From Pectobacterium actinidiae (lineage in GTDB: Bacteria > Pseudomonadota > Gammaproteobacteria > Enterobacterales > Enterobacteriaceae): DNA of 64,000 nt. Shown in pieces: positions 31,034 through 42,200 of the stretch (its first letter is position 1; every line of letters starts with the position of its first letter). The translations under genes and the position numbers were made by a program. The notes below the pieces were generated by a model. That model had not been told where the DNA came from and did not search any database. It saw only the letters and a list, made by a program, of their open reading frames with translations. The stretch covers positions 3,100,001-3,164,000 of the forward strand of contig NZ_JRMH01000001.1 in NCBI RefSeq assembly GCF_000803315.1. The letters run 5' to 3'.

Positions 31034-31057
31034 GCTCCCGGTCAGGCGACCGGGAGC
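31034..31057. terminator. Strong hairpin between alaC and outS
   Basis: Arms GCTCCCGGTC and GACCGGGAGC form a perfect 10-bp stem with a 4-base loop just past the alaC stop. Likely the alaC terminator, though the T-run is weak. Confidence 0.65.
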
Positions 31058-31079
31058 CGCGGTTATCAGAAAATCACTA

Positions 31080-32321
31080 TCAGGCAGCAGTGCCCTTGCC
31101 GGGTAAGGATTTGCTGGTCGGTAAGAGACCGTCAGCGCGGAACATAGCCTTAATACCGCGCACCGCCTGCCGAATACGATCCTGATTCTCAATTAAGGCG
31201 AACCGAACATGGGTATCACCATAATCGCCAAAGCCAATACCGGGTGAAACGCAAACCTTCGCTTCCGACAGCAGTCGCTTGGCAAACTCCAATGACCCCA
31301 TATGCGCATAAGCTTCAGGAATTTTCGCCCAGACGTACATTGACGCTTTCGGCTCATCGACCATCCAGCCTGCCTCGTGCAGACCACGAACCAAAACGTT
31401 ACGGCGCTGACGATACTGCTCGGCAATATCCCGCACACACTGCTGATCGCCTTCCAACGCAGCAATCGCCGCCACCTGCAACGGCGTAAACGTGCCGTAA
31501 TCGTGGTAGCTCTTAATCCGCGCCAGCGCGCTGACTAACTCAGGGTTGCCGACCATAAAGCCGATGCGCCAGCCCGCCATGTTGTAGCTTTTTGACAGCG
31601 TGAAGAACTCTACCGCGATGTCCTTCGCGCCGGGAACCTGCATGATCGACGGCGCTTTCCACCCGTCATACACAATATCGGCATAAGCCAGATCGTGGAT
31701 CACTAACACGCCGTACTGTTTCGCCAACGCCACAACGCGTTCAAAGAAATCCAGCTCAACACACTGCGCTGTCGGGTTCGACGGAAAACCGAGAATCATC
31801 ATTTTCGGCTTCGGAATACTCTCGCGGATAGCGCGTTCTAATTCATTGAAGAAATCGACACCGTCTACCAGCGGCACAGAACGCACCTGCGCACCGGCAA
31901 TCACCGCACCATAAATGTGAATCGGGTAACTGGGGTTAGGCACCAGCACCGTATCGCCATGATCCAATGTAGCCAGCATCAGGTGCGCCAGCCCCTCTTT
32001 GGAGCCAATCGTGACGATAGCTTCGCTTTCAGGATCGATATCAACCTCATAGCGATCGGCGTACCAGCGGGAAATAGCACGGCGTAGGCGCGGAATACCT
32101 CGGGATGTCGAGTATCCGTGAGTATCTTCGCGTTGTGCAACCGTACAGAGTTTTTCCACGATATGAGGAGGTGTCGGGCCGTCAGGGTTACCCATGCTGA
32201 AATCGATAATATCTTCGCCGCGACGACGCGCAGCCATTTTTAATTCAGCAGTGATATTAAATACATACGGGGGAAGACGATCGATGCGCGTAAAACGGCG
32301 CGGAGAAGTAGAATCAGCCAT
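31080..32321 (-). CDS. alaC: Glutamate-pyruvate aminotransferase AlaC
   Basis: A 413-residue class I PLP aminotransferase that makes alanine from pyruvate and glutamate. The sequence opens with [20 protein letters not shown], typical of AlaC, and the PLP-binding Lys is in [12 protein letters not shown]; the Arg binding the substrate carboxylate is in DTHVRFAL. Length and layout are normal. Single gene with a terminator hairpin downstream. Confidence 0.95.
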   Translation of the reverse strand: MADSTSPRRFTRIDRLPPYVFNITAELKMAARRRGEDIIDFSMGNPDGPTPPHIVEKLCTVAQREDTHGYSTSRGIPRLRRAISRWYADRYEVDIDPESEAIVTIGSKEGLAHLMLATLDHGDTVLVPNPSYPIHIYGAVIAGAQVRSVPLVDGVDFFNELERAIRESIPKPKMMILGFPSNPTAQCVELDFFERVVALAKQYGVLVIHDLAYADIVYDGWKAPSIMQVPGAKDIAVEFFTLSKSYNMAGWRIGFMVGNPELVSALARIKSYHDYGTFTPLQVAAIAALEGDQQCVRDIAEQYRQRRNVLVRGLHEAGWMVDEPKASMYVWAKIPEAYAHMGSLEFAKRLLSEAKVCVSPGIGFGDYGDTHVRFALIENQDRIRQAVRGIKAMFRADGLLPTSKSLPGKGTAA

Positions 32322-32674
32322 AACATCCTCAAATTAACGTGAGCGCCCGGACCGTCCGAGCGACGCAGCGCCTGTAAAAAGACGCTCTACTCAACATCAT
32401 TCAAATCGCAGAACCGCGTTTTCATTGACTATCGCGATACAGGCGACCTGAAGTGTGATGAGCTTATTCAAGCTATCTCAGATAATTCGCGCTGTCGATA
32501 CCGTACTCATAAATTTTTCCAGCCCGGAATTAAGCCTTATCAATTTCTGGCTAAAATCGCGAAAAATGGAGAATACGCACCGGAAGAAGCATTACACTTG
32601 ATGACCCACTCAGGCCTTGTAAATAAGGCACTTATGCCAGTGAGCAACAGGATAGTTAATCCAAGAGTAAGCTT
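32322..32674. other. Divergent promoter gap alaC-epimerase
   Basis: 353 bases with no gene and no strong structure. It should contain the alaC promoter on one strand and that of the epimerase-aminotransferase pair on the other. Confidence 0.5.
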
Positions 32675-33655
32675 ATGACTGAGATGCGATATTTCACCGA
32701 AAGTTGGCCAATAGAAGGCGCCTTTACCATTTCACGCGGCAGCAAGCGCCAGGCGGATGTCGTTGTGGTGGCGCTCCAGTCCGACAACGTGGCAGGCTAC
32801 GGCGAGTGCGTCCCTTATTCACGCTACGGCGAGTCCCTCGACAGCGTAATGGAACAGATTGCCTCACTGCACAGCGACTTTCGTAACGGTTTAGATCGGA
32901 AGGCGCTGCAAACCATCCTGCCCGCAGGCGCAGCACGCAATGCGCTCGATTGCGCATTCTGGGATCTGGAGTGCAAACAACATCAGCAGCGCATTTGGCA
33001 GCGTTTGGCTCTCCCTTCGCCTACAGCGCTAGTGACAGCCTATACGCTATCGCTGGATACGCCAGACCGTATGCGCCACGCCGCAAAACACAATGCCACT
33101 CGCCCTCTTCTCAAGCTAAAACTGGCGGATGCAGACGATCTGGCCAGAGTGGCTGCCGTGCGCGAAGGCGCGCCACTGGCACGCCTGATTGTCGACGCTA
33201 ATGAAGGATGGGACACCGAACGCTATCTGACGCTGGTTCCTGAACTTTCCGCGCTTGGCGTAACAATGATCGAGCAGCCTTTCCCGACAGGCAAAGACGA
33301 TGTGCTGGCAGACTTGCCCCGCCCGATTCCTGTCTGTGCCGATGAATCCTGCCATGATAGTCAGTCGCTGGCTGCTCTGGTCGGCCGCTATGACATGATC
33401 AATATCAAATTGGATAAAACGGGCGGACTGACTGAAGCCCTGCGCCTGCGACAATACGCGCAGGAGCAAGGTTTAAAAATTATGGTCGGTTGCATGGTGA
33501 GCACATCGCTTTCAATGGCACCCGCATTTGTCGTAGCGCAAGGTGCCGCTGTGGTCGATTTGGATGGCCCGCTGCTCTTGCAACGCGATCGCACTAACGG
33601 GCTGCACTATAACGGTAGCGAAATATTACCGCCCGACGCATTATTGTGGGGATAA
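32675..33655 (+). CDS. L-Ala-D/L-Glu epimerase family enzyme (enolase superfamily)
   Basis: A 326-residue enolase-superfamily epimerase. Active-site motifs are in order: KLK (LLKLKLADAD), metal ligands D in VDANEGW, E in IEQPFP and D in CADESC, and the second base K in NIKLDKTGGL. This is the muconate-lactonising/Ala-Glu epimerase pattern. Such enzymes act in murein peptide recycling or, in DgcA-type members, racemise N-acyl-glutamate. Its 40-base spacing to a D-amino acid aminotransferase gene suggests a shared D-amino acid pathway. Confidence 0.85.
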   Translation: MTEMRYFTESWPIEGAFTISRGSKRQADVVVVALQSDNVAGYGECVPYSRYGESLDSVMEQIASLHSDFRNGLDRKALQTILPAGAARNALDCAFWDLECKQHQQRIWQRLALPSPTALVTAYTLSLDTPDRMRHAAKHNATRPLLKLKLADADDLARVAAVREGAPLARLIVDANEGWDTERYLTLVPELSALGVTMIEQPFPTGKDDVLADLPRPIPVCADESCHDSQSLAALVGRYDMINIKLDKTGGLTEALRLRQYAQEQGLKIMVGCMVSTSLSMAPAFVVAQGAAVVDLDGPLLLQRDRTNGLHYNGSEILPPDALLWG

Positions 33656-33697
33656 CGCGCGTTAACCTGCATTGAGCAACTATTAAGGAGTGTTGTG

Positions 33698-34558
33698 ATG
33701 CAACGTCTTGTTTATGTTGATGGACAGTATTTAGAAGAAAATGAAGCAAAAATTTCTGTATTTGACCGTGGTTTCCTGTTCGCCGATGCCGTCTATGAAG
33801 TGACGGCAGTCATTGATGGCAAGCTGGTTGATTTCCCCGACCATATCACTCGCCTGCAACGCTCCTGCCGCGAGCTGTCGCTCACATTGCCTGTCACACC
33901 TGAGGCACTCAAAGAGATTCACGATGAGCTGATCAATAAAAACGATCTGAAAGAAGGCGCGATCTATTTACAGCTTAGCCGTGGCAATGCGGGCGATCGT
34001 GACTTCTATTTCCCTTCTGCCGACGTCAAATCCACGCTGGTTTTATTCACTCAGGCACGTTCGTTGGTCGGTAACCCAAAAGCCACAACCGGCCTGCACG
34101 TTGTCACCACCGAGGATATTCGCTGGCATCGTCGGGACATCAAAACCGTCAGCCTGCTCGCCGCCAGCCTGGCAAAAGAGTATGCCCATGCCAGTCAGGC
34201 CGATGATGCTTTCTTTGTTGAAGAAGGTTTCATTACCGAAGGCAGTTCCTGCAACTGCTACATCGTCCTGCATGACAACACGGTGGTAACCCGCCCACTG
34301 AGCAACGCGATTCTGCACGGCATTACACGTCAGTCGCTGCTCAAGCTGGCAGAAAAGGATGGCATTGCGCTGGAAGAGCGCTTTTTTACGCCGGAAGAGG
34401 CGTATCACGCCAAAGAGATTTTTGTCAGTTCTGCCACCATGCTCGTTCTCCCTGTCGTGATGCTGGATGGAAAAACGATCGGCGACGGCAAGCCCGGAAA
34501 AATTACTCAGCGATTGCGTGAAATCTATCTTGATATGATTAAACAGCAGGGAGAATAG
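33698..34558 (+). CDS. D-amino acid aminotransferase, class IV
   Basis: A 286-residue class IV PLP aminotransferase. ATG at 33698 has AAGGAG 7 bases upstream; a GTG three bases earlier is less likely. The PLP Lys is in RRDIKTVSLLA, the Glu that tunes the cofactor in ITEGSSCNCYIV. The FDRGFLFADAVYE start and LLAASLAKEYA are typical of D-alanine aminotransferases, which interconvert D-Ala and D-Glu. Probably co-transcribed with the epimerase gene. Confidence 0.88.
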   Translation: MQRLVYVDGQYLEENEAKISVFDRGFLFADAVYEVTAVIDGKLVDFPDHITRLQRSCRELSLTLPVTPEALKEIHDELINKNDLKEGAIYLQLSRGNAGDRDFYFPSADVKSTLVLFTQARSLVGNPKATTGLHVVTTEDIRWHRRDIKTVSLLAASLAKEYAHASQADDAFFVEEGFITEGSSCNCYIVLHDNTVVTRPLSNAILHGITRQSLLKLAEKDGIALEERFFTPEEAYHAKEIFVSSATMLVLPVVMLDGKTIGDGKPGKITQRLREIYLDMIKQQGE

Positions 34559-34594
34559 CCGCGACTTACGCCCTGTAAGCACGGCTTCGATGTG

Positions 34595-34628
34595 CATCCG
34601 TTACTCGTTCAATGCCGAATAACGGATG
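34595..34628. terminator. Hairpin between convergent aminotransferase and MscS genes
   Basis: Perfect 9-bp arms CATCCGTTA and TAACGGATG around a 16-base loop, in the 80-base gap between converging genes. No T-run, so the role is inferred from position. Confidence 0.4.
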
Positions 34629-34638
34629 GCTGAGCACA

Positions 34639-37092
34639 TTATTTATCCTCACCCGAAATGCCATCAGGCAGCGCAAATCCTGAGTTTTCCAGCACCATCT
34701 TCTGCGGTACGGCCAGCGGAATATTTGATGCCCGTAGCCGCTTGATGATCTCAAACAGCAGATCGCTCTTCGCTTCCGATACCATTCTCGGGCTGCTGAC
34801 ATAGCCGGTAACGCTCAACACCATGCCCGTTGGGTTCAACTGGCTGAATTTCACTGACGGCGCGGGTGACTCCAGAATCGCATCATGATTGATGTAAGCA
34901 TCCAGCAAAAGCGTTCGAACCTCTTCAGGATCGATATCGAGCGGGAACGTCAGCGCCAGCGTGGCAACCCCAAACGGGTTCCCCATCGTAATATTGCGCA
35001 CGTTCTGAGAAATAAATTGAGAGTTCGGCACAATCACCGTCGAACGATCGCCCAGCTGAATTTCCGTCGCCCGCACGTTAATCCGCCGGATATCCCCTTC
35101 AACCCCGCTGATACTGACCGAGTCGCCGACTTTCACCGGGCGCTCCGTCAACAAAATCAGGCCGGAGATAAAGTTCTTCACGATCTCCTGTAAGCCAAAA
35201 CCGATACCCACCGACAGCGCACTGACAATCCATGCCAGCTTGTTCCATTCAATCCCTAATGTCGCCAACGTCAGAAGGATAATCAGGATGTAGCCGATGT
35301 TGCTGAACAGCGTCACCAGCGACGCCCGGATTCCGCGTTCTAAGGTCGTTTTAGGAAGGAATTCATCTTCCAGCCAGCGTTTTGAAGTACGTAAAACATA
35401 AACCCCAACCACCAGAAAGAGCACAGCATTGACCAAATGGGCAGGCACGATGCTCAGGGTTTCCAGCCCTTTCCCGCCCCAGATTTCAACAGCTTTTTGC
35501 ACCAGTTCCAGAGGGGTCGTCGTACCAAATGTTCCGTTCAGTAATGCGACGGCTGCCATTAAAATTAACAGGACTTTACCACCGGCCGACAGAATCAATG
35601 TGGCCTGAGCCAAATGCCGATCGTCCAGATTAAGCGAATTTTTCATCCGCTTACCGCAGGCATTGTTGGGAGAAAAGAGGCTTTCGCAGATATCGGTAAT
35701 AAACGTTGAGAACAAATACAGGCAGGAGAACACCATGCCGATCCACACCAGTTCGAACGCCAGGAAGCGAGCCAGTGAGATATAGCCGATGACCAGCGAC
35801 ACCAAAATAGCAAAAGCCGTCGCCAATACCGCAAGATGAATAATGCCGGATAATGTCGAACGCGCTTCCGGCTGTTCTCCTGAGTGCACCATCTGCCGAC
35901 GGATCTGATCGCTTTTCAGCGCGATCGTCCCCGCAGTAAAGGCTAAGAACAACGCAGATAAGCCATTCACCATAATGGTTGCCGCGACCGATGTCCCTAC
36001 CGTCGCCGTGACTTGTTCAATAAAACCGAAAATCAGAATAATGCCAGCGGCAACGACGGGAAACGGCTTCATCGCTTTTGCGACAGGGTTAGCAATCGCA
36101 GGCAAACGCCAGGAAGGGCGTTGATTCGAAAGAAACGCCCGCCCCAATCCAGCGATCATCGAACAGAAAATTGCCTGTCGCACCAGCGCATCAAGGAACG
36201 ACACGACACGCTCTGAAGCCTCACCATGACGCGTAAACGTAAAATCGATCAGATTTACCGCAATACCAATCGTGACCACGGTTGAAATAACCGACGCCGT
36301 GGCTAAAAAGCTCCGCCGCAGACGCCCTTCTGGCAGCCAGTTAATTCCCGCCCAGGCAAGACATTTCTCCATATACCGACGCCCCGCCGAACTCATGGCC
36401 ATGGCGATCAAAATCAGAAGTGCAGAACCGTAACGCCAGTCCGGCTCCCAGGCGGCCGTAAAGGCATCACTTAATTGATCCTGAAAGGTGCTCAGGCGGC
36501 GGACATCTTCAGCCTGTGGAGCCACAAGCGGAGCCCAGAAGCGCCCACCCAGAATGCTACCGGAATTCAATGCCAGTTGAGTTTTCAGCGCATTACGGCG
36601 CAGAGTAACAATTTGCGCGGACAAATTGGCCGCTCCGGTGCGTAAAGCCTGAATCTGCTCAATCTGCGCATCCATTTTTGCTTTTTGCGCATTCAGGCTG
36701 TTTCGCTTACGCGTCACTTCGCTGGTTTCATTAATGCTGGAGCCGGATTCTGGTGCTGGCCCTAAAACATCCAACTGAGCCTGAATTTGAGCGCGCTGCG
36801 GCGCTACCGCATTAGCAAGATCATTAGCGTTATTCACCAACTCTTGCGTAGTGTCATTCAACGCGCCAAATTTGCTGTCGTTATTTGTGCCTGAAACCTG
36901 CTGCTTGATGTTATCTAACTGTTTTTGCAGCTTGATCAACTCGGCATCAACATTAATTTTTACAGGCGCATCGGTCTGTGCGGGCTGTGGGTCAGGGTCA
37001 GAATCCGCACTCGCCGCCGATGCAAATCCAACAGGCAGCAACAACATCGCCAGCAGACAAACGCGCAAGAATGCGGATGAAAGAATGTTCAT
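34639..37092 (-). CDS. Large MscS-family mechanosensitive channel with DUF3772-type domain
   Basis: An 817-residue protein. Signal peptide at about 1-27 (ends ASAA), then a periplasmic coiled-coil region to about 200 (ELIKLQKQLDNIKQQV, typical of the DUF3772 N-domain), about ten membrane segments, and the MscS core at about 590-780, where GFGLQEIVKNFISGLILLTE marks the pore helix and following beta domain (SISGVEGDIRRINVRATEI). Related to YbiO/MscK channels that release solutes on osmotic downshock. Confidence 0.88.
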   Translation of the reverse strand: MNILSSAFLRVCLLAMLLLPVGFASAASADSDPDPQPAQTDAPVKINVDAELIKLQKQLDNIKQQVSGTNNDSKFGALNDTTQELVNNANDLANAVAPQRAQIQAQLDVLGPAPESGSSINETSEVTRKRNSLNAQKAKMDAQIEQIQALRTGAANLSAQIVTLRRNALKTQLALNSGSILGGRFWAPLVAPQAEDVRRLSTFQDQLSDAFTAAWEPDWRYGSALLILIAMAMSSAGRRYMEKCLAWAGINWLPEGRLRRSFLATASVISTVVTIGIAVNLIDFTFTRHGEASERVVSFLDALVRQAIFCSMIAGLGRAFLSNQRPSWRLPAIANPVAKAMKPFPVVAAGIILIFGFIEQVTATVGTSVAATIMVNGLSALFLAFTAGTIALKSDQIRRQMVHSGEQPEARSTLSGIIHLAVLATAFAILVSLVIGYISLARFLAFELVWIGMVFSCLYLFSTFITDICESLFSPNNACGKRMKNSLNLDDRHLAQATLILSAGGKVLLILMAAVALLNGTFGTTTPLELVQKAVEIWGGKGLETLSIVPAHLVNAVLFLVVGVYVLRTSKRWLEDEFLPKTTLERGIRASLVTLFSNIGYILIILLTLATLGIEWNKLAWIVSALSVGIGFGLQEIVKNFISGLILLTERPVKVGDSVSISGVEGDIRRINVRATEIQLGDRSTVIVPNSQFISQNVRNITMGNPFGVATLALTFPLDIDPEEVRTLLLDAYINHDAILESPAPSVKFSQLNPTGMVLSVTGYVSSPRMVSEAKSDLLFEIIKRLRASNIPLAVPQKMVLENSGFALPDGISGEDK

Positions 37093-37490
37093 AAATCAAA
37101 AGGTTCCAAAGTTCGACAAAATAGCGGATCCACAAATGACCGGGCGACAAACCCGGCACGTGAAAGCAGCCCACACTCATTCAAAACCCAACGAATGCCA
37201 GCGTAGTGTACCAATAGCGCAGGATGCAGAATACGTCCGATCATAACTTGAAAAGAATTACTGAACGCATCTAGCAGATAAAACTGAAATTTTCATTGCT
37301 ATGTGTAGTTCATGTGAACGAGGCTCGCAATTGTGCAAAAAAATCACACCAGAGAAAGCAACATTCACCAAAGTTGTACAGGGATTCGCCGTATAGCGTA
37401 AATCCAGCGCCAACCCGTTGACTCATTGGGGCGTGTGGGTATAATCCAGCCCACTGTTGCGACAAGCAACAGCCATTTCTTTTTTGAAAT
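37093..37490. other. Spacer upstream of argU
   Basis: No gene seen in 398 bases. The right end holds the argU promoter (37418-37445); the left end holds the MscS gene promoter on the minus strand. Confidence 0.6.
37418..37445 (+). promoter_or_regulatory. Sigma-70 promoter of argU
   Basis: TTGACT (37418-37423), a 16-base spacer and a perfect TATAAT (37440-37445), 45 bases upstream of the tRNA. A GC-rich discriminator typical of stable RNA promoters is not clear. Confidence 0.75.
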
Positions 37491-37567
37491 GCGCCCTTAG
37501 CTCAGTTGGATAGAGCAACGGCCTTCTAAGCCGTAGGTCACAGGTTCGAGCCCTGTAGGGCGTACCA
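37491..37567 (+). tRNA. argU: tRNA-Arg(TCT)
   Basis: A 77-base tRNA with encoded CCA. Acceptor arms GCGCCCT/AGGGCGT (first pair G-T), D-arm GCTCAGTTGGATAGAGC, anticodon stem ACGGC/GCCGT with loop CTTCTAA giving anticodon TCT, T-arm ACAGG-TTCGAGC-CCTGT. It reads rare AGA codons. Enterobacterial argU is a common integration target, and its 3' end here forms the left junction of a genomic island. Confidence 0.95.
37545..37560 (+). repeat. Island attL within argU
   Basis: TTCGAGCCCTGTAGGG in the T-arm and acceptor of argU matches 14 of 16 bases of the sequence at 53624-53639. This is the left attachment site of the integrated element. Confidence 0.65.
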
Positions 37568-37691
37568 TTTTAAGTTCTCCCAGACTCTACCGAATTCAAC
37601 AAAACCCCGTTATATTCATTGATACCACTAGGATTTTCTGTCGCTGAGCTCCACCGAGGTCAACCCAGCATACTGGAAATCAAGTCGATGT

Positions 37692-37742
37692 TGGGGGCCT
37701 CTATGGGGGCTCTTCTTGTTCAATGACTATTAGGGGCCCCCA
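37692..37742. repeat. GGGGGCC repeats near left island end
   Basis: Two direct copies (GGGGGCCT at about 37693 and GGGGGCTC at about 37705) and an inverted copy (GGGGCCCCC at 37733-37741) just before the integrase gene. Similar copies lie at 53547-53569 inside the right end. They may be arm-type integrase or excisionase binding sites. Confidence 0.5.
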
Positions 37743-37744
37743 CG

Positions 37745-38959
37745 ATGCCACTTAATGCTCGACAGATAGAAACCGCCAAGCCACAAGACAAAGAATACAA
37801 ACTCACTGACGGTTCAGGCCTTTATCTTCTGATAAAGCCGAACGGAGCCAAATATTGGCGTTTGAAGTACCGCGTTGCAGGTAAAGAGAAAAAATTATCT
37901 ATTGGCGTTTATCCTGATATCCCGCTGGCTGAAGCGAGGCTAAAACGGGAAGAGGCTCGAAAAATCGTCGCCTCAGGTGGCGATCCTAGTGAAAAAAAGC
38001 AGGTTGAAAGACAGGCTAAAAAAATCAACATTGATAACACCTTCAAAGCCATTGCTCTCGAATGGCATGAATATAAGCGTCCTAACTGGTCGAAGGGTTA
38101 CGCTGAAGACCTGATGGAAGCGTTTGAGAACGACATCTTCCCTGATATTGGTAAACGGCCTGTCGCTGAGGTTAAGCCGCTGGAAATGCTAACCACGCTG
38201 CGCAAACTGGAAAAGCGTGGTGTACTCGACAAATTGCGTAAAATTCGCCAAGCCTGTAATCAGGTGTTCCGCTATGCGATTGTCACTGGCAGGGCGGAAA
38301 ACAATCCGGCATCAGAACTGGCAAGCGCCCTTCCCCCACCAAAGGCTACGCACTACCCTCACCTGCTGCCGGATGAACTGCCGGATTTTCTTCGCGCGTT
38401 ATCAACTTACTCAGGCAGTAAGGTCACACAACTGGCTACACGTATCCTGATGCTTACCGGCGTTCGTACTATCGAATTACGACAAGCAGAATGGAAGGAG
38501 TTTGATTTTGAAAAAGGGCTTTGGGAAGTGCCGAAAGAACGCATGAAAATGCGCCGCCCTCACCTCGTTCCCCTTTCCAATCAAGTGATCGATGCATTGC
38601 AACAGCTATTCGCCGTTACCGGACGCTACAATCTGGTTTTCCCTGGACGTAACGACATCACCAAACCGATGAGTGAAGCTAGTATCAACCAAGTACTTAA
38701 ACGGATTGGTTATCACGGCAAAGCGACAGGCCACGGCTTTCGGCACACGATGAGCACCATACTACACGAACAAGGGTATAACACCGCCTGGATTGAATTG
38801 CAGCTTGCCCATGTGGATAAAAATACTATTCGTGGGACGTATAACCATGCGCAGTATTTGGAGCAGCGTAGAGGAATGTTGCAGTGGTATGGAGATTTTA
38901 TTGATGGGCTGGAGCATGAGGATGCAAGGAAGGTTGTGGTGATGGGGAAGCGAAAGTAG
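37745..38959 (+). CDS. int: Tyrosine-type site-specific integrase (P4 family)
   Basis: A 404-residue integrase. Residues 1-90 form the DUF4102 arm-binding domain (LTDGSGLYLLIKPNGAKYW), the middle a core-binding domain, and the C-terminus the catalytic domain with R241 (LTGVRT), H330-x-x-R333 (GHGFR), H356 (LAHVD) and nucleophile Y366 (GTYNHA). Length is full. It should integrate and excise the island at argU. A terminator follows at 39016. Confidence 0.95.
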   Translation: MPLNARQIETAKPQDKEYKLTDGSGLYLLIKPNGAKYWRLKYRVAGKEKKLSIGVYPDIPLAEARLKREEARKIVASGGDPSEKKQVERQAKKINIDNTFKAIALEWHEYKRPNWSKGYAEDLMEAFENDIFPDIGKRPVAEVKPLEMLTTLRKLEKRGVLDKLRKIRQACNQVFRYAIVTGRAENNPASELASALPPPKATHYPHLLPDELPDFLRALSTYSGSKVTQLATRILMLTGVRTIELRQAEWKEFDFEKGLWEVPKERMKMRRPHLVPLSNQVIDALQQLFAVTGRYNLVFPGRNDITKPMSEASINQVLKRIGYHGKATGHGFRHTMSTILHEQGYNTAWIELQLAHVDKNTIRGTYNHAQYLEQRRGMLQWYGDFIDGLEHEDARKVVVMGKRK

Positions 38960-39263
38960 GTAGTAAGACATTTAGCAGAAAGGATGTCCAAGTATATTTT
39001 TTAGCATAAGAATATAAATAGCCATCCTCATAGCTAGATGGCTATTTAATTTTTCAAATTGTATGTATACACGTTTTAATTCTACGTGATTTTTCAAGGA
39101 CACACATGAGAGCAACCTCTTATTTTATAAAAAATAATTAGCTACTTAAATAAACGGTAGCGATCATCATTCAATTTCAACTTACATCTGTTGGTTATGC
39201 GTTCGTAATGTCATGATGCCTCATTTTCAATAATCTAAAATCAATATTTTAAGGCAGTTTCCC
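38960..39263. other. Spacer between convergent int and reverse transcriptase genes
   Basis: AT-rich, 304 bases. Apart from the terminator at 39016-39054 nothing is seen. Confidence 0.6.
39016..39054. terminator. Terminator after int
   Basis: Perfect 11-bp arms AAATAGCCATC (39016-39026) and GATGGCTATTT (39037-39047) followed by AATTTTT on the plus strand. Confidence 0.8.
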
Positions 39264-42200
39264 TTATCCTTCTGGCAACATTTTTCGGGAATGCTCTATT
39301 TCAAATCCATCTGGTACAGGTTTAAAGGGTTTACCTGGAGAACGATAGCTACTTTGAAATTGTCGTAAAGAATGTACGTCAATCTCACCAATTACACAGT
39401 AATCGGTAATACCGCCTTTGACTCGCAGTACATCACGCCTCCAGCTATCTTTGAAGGGGCCACGGATGCGGCTATCTCCATACTGACGGTCATTGCATTG
39501 GATGATGTAAGCATGGATATCCAGCGCAGCAGATTCGACCAATGCATTGAAAGTTTCAGTATCCTGATTCCACTCTGGCACAAACAGCGCGTCAACGTTG
39601 CCACGCAGCGCTGCGCGGTAACTAATATTGGTCAGCTCACTACAAATCAACAAGGAAAAACGAAAATCACCGTGTTGAATGATGGGAGGCGTTGTCCATT
39701 TCTTTTCTGGTTTCATTTCTAGCCCTGCTAGTCGTTGTAATTCCTGCTCTTCATGCAGTGCTGGGCGTTGTTTGTCCTGACGGTAAATCATTAGTGACGG
39801 AAAACCCAACCCATCATGAGACAAGGAAGCCCATACCTGATTGCGCACCCGCGCTTTACTGGCATGTAAATATTCAATACCGGCGACAAGTGAAATCCCT
39901 CGACCTTGTAACTTACGGGCAATCCTAATAAACCAGTGCGCAGGGAGTGAGAGCTCCGGCAGAATTAAGTAACGACTGTTATGTGGTTGGGCTATCACAC
40001 CGTCAAGCACGCGACATAATCGAGTGTAACGGTTGGCATCCGGATCGGCTGAACGCATGACCGCCGCAGTCCAGCTTGCCATGGACGTTTTCCAGCTGGA
40101 GACGGCAACCCCATATTTTCCAGCAGATTGGCCGTCAGGAATCTGCAATACGCCTTGTTTATCGACACAAGGTGTTTTATTACCGAGGACAAAACCACGA
40201 ACAGCGAGAACAACCACTCGCATTTCTGGCCGAGCTGAGGCTGTATAAGCCTCATTGTTTAGAATAAAGAGTTCCGGCAGGCTGAAAGGCCGTGTAGCAA
40301 ATAACAGTCCATGTGGCAGAATTTTAAATTTGCACCATTTCGCTACTACCTGATTACCAAAAACGACATTATCAGGCAGTAATTCTGCTGCTTTCGCACA
40401 GTGGGCTACTGTTTTCGGAGCGGGTATGCCCCGTTGAGCAATCATCTCTTTTGGTAGACCGATAAAGCGAAAAGGCATGTGTGCTAAGTCGAAAGAGAAT
40501 AACCTCGCCTGCTGTTCTTGGTAGCCCTTTAATGAAAAATCACGCCCCAAATATTCTATGTCTAGCCCAAACCGGCTGTGCCAATTTTTCAAATGGTCAT
40601 TCCAGGTTTGCTTACCTACCTTGGAAATACGTGGAGGAAATGCTGCAACGATAGCTTCAAGCACACTGCTAAAAAGCTGAGTCCTCCATTTGCCAATAAT
40701 CTCTTCTTCAGAAAGGAGGTTATCATCAGGACACGCCTTGATCGCAAGAAGGCATTTATCTCGTACTTCATTGCAAATATTCTCGAGCGCGAAGATAAGT
40801 TTGCGCAGTTCGACAAAATCCTCACAGGCCGTGGCCAACCGAATCACTCGGGGTAGGTACACCGATAAATCAAAAAATTGTGGCAGAACAATCACATGAT
40901 CAATAAATGCTCGGAAAAAAGCCTGGCGATGGCCTTTCCATGTGCCCGGTTGCAGGTCACGCTCATAGGCTTCAAAGTCGCGTAGTTTGATGGCAAAACC
41001 AGCCCTACGCATAGTCAGTGCATCTGCTTTACGCAAATTATCAGCAACTTCGCCATTACTTTGAGTTGCAGCAAGCAAATCAGTACCAACATTGTTGGAG
41101 GAATGCGGTAACCGAGGCATGGCTCGCCACTCGCTGGCTCGTTCATAAATCTGATGAGCAATAGCTTCCACCAAGGTTTTGCCTGGATCACCAGCCAAGA
41201 TAAACACTTTATTCTTTGCATTTGCAAAACGTATCTGGCTGTCATTCAGATAGGTTGGTTGAAAACTGATCTGTTTGTTTTCCTCGCCCCTCACCCAGTC
41301 CAGTTTGCCGGAAGAACGAGCGAACAACCATTGCCATAGATCTGCCATGGAATGAAAATTTGCACCATTTTCCATGACCAGCATGATGTCATCAACATAC
41401 CGCCCGTAATAGATAGGTGCGACTTGCTGCTCAATGACGCGATCCAGCTCGATCAGAGCTACGTTGGCAACAACAGCTGAAGCAGGGAGACCTACTGGTA
41501 ATCCTTTCTTCAACGGAGTCTCCATTGCCCATGCTTTTAACGCATTAATAAATAAACGATTAAGTTTGCTTTGCTCAGCAGTGAGTTCCAACTCCAAAAT
41601 ATCTTTGACGAAGGTTGGATCAAGCATAAAACTGGGATTCAGTTCGTGATAGAAAGAACTAACATCAGCAGTGAGTGCTACGATTCTTTTGCTGTCACTT
41701 AGCGCGCTCCGCATAGCGTTAATGCCATTGTCACGCCAATCACGAAAAGGTTTGAGATAAGGTTGAAAAGAACCAATTGAAAGTGAATTGATGTTCTTTC
41801 CATCGAGAGTACGGCGCAGGCGGTTACCGTAAGCACAGGTAGATAATTTGGCATCAAAAAGATGTCCGACTTTCAACATCCAGAGAGTCGAGAGAACATG
41901 AAAATCCAGGCTGCATTGAGCCATTACTCGAAACTCGGCTTTGATTTTTTTTTGCTCGTTTTTCTCAGCCATTGAGTTGCAAGCATACGTCCACTTTTCA
42001 GCAGGTGAAGAAAATATGAGGCCGTTAGCTTGCGGCTCGCGCTGCTGTTCCCAGCAAGTCATGTCTACAGATTTGGTGGCCAGAAACCAGTTTCCAGTAA
42101 ACTCATTCTCTTCCACCCATGATTCGTCGTCTCCCTGTATTTTTCCCAGCAGATCCGTCAAATTCGCGTGGAGGGATTCTTCGTATTCCGCAATTGCTTC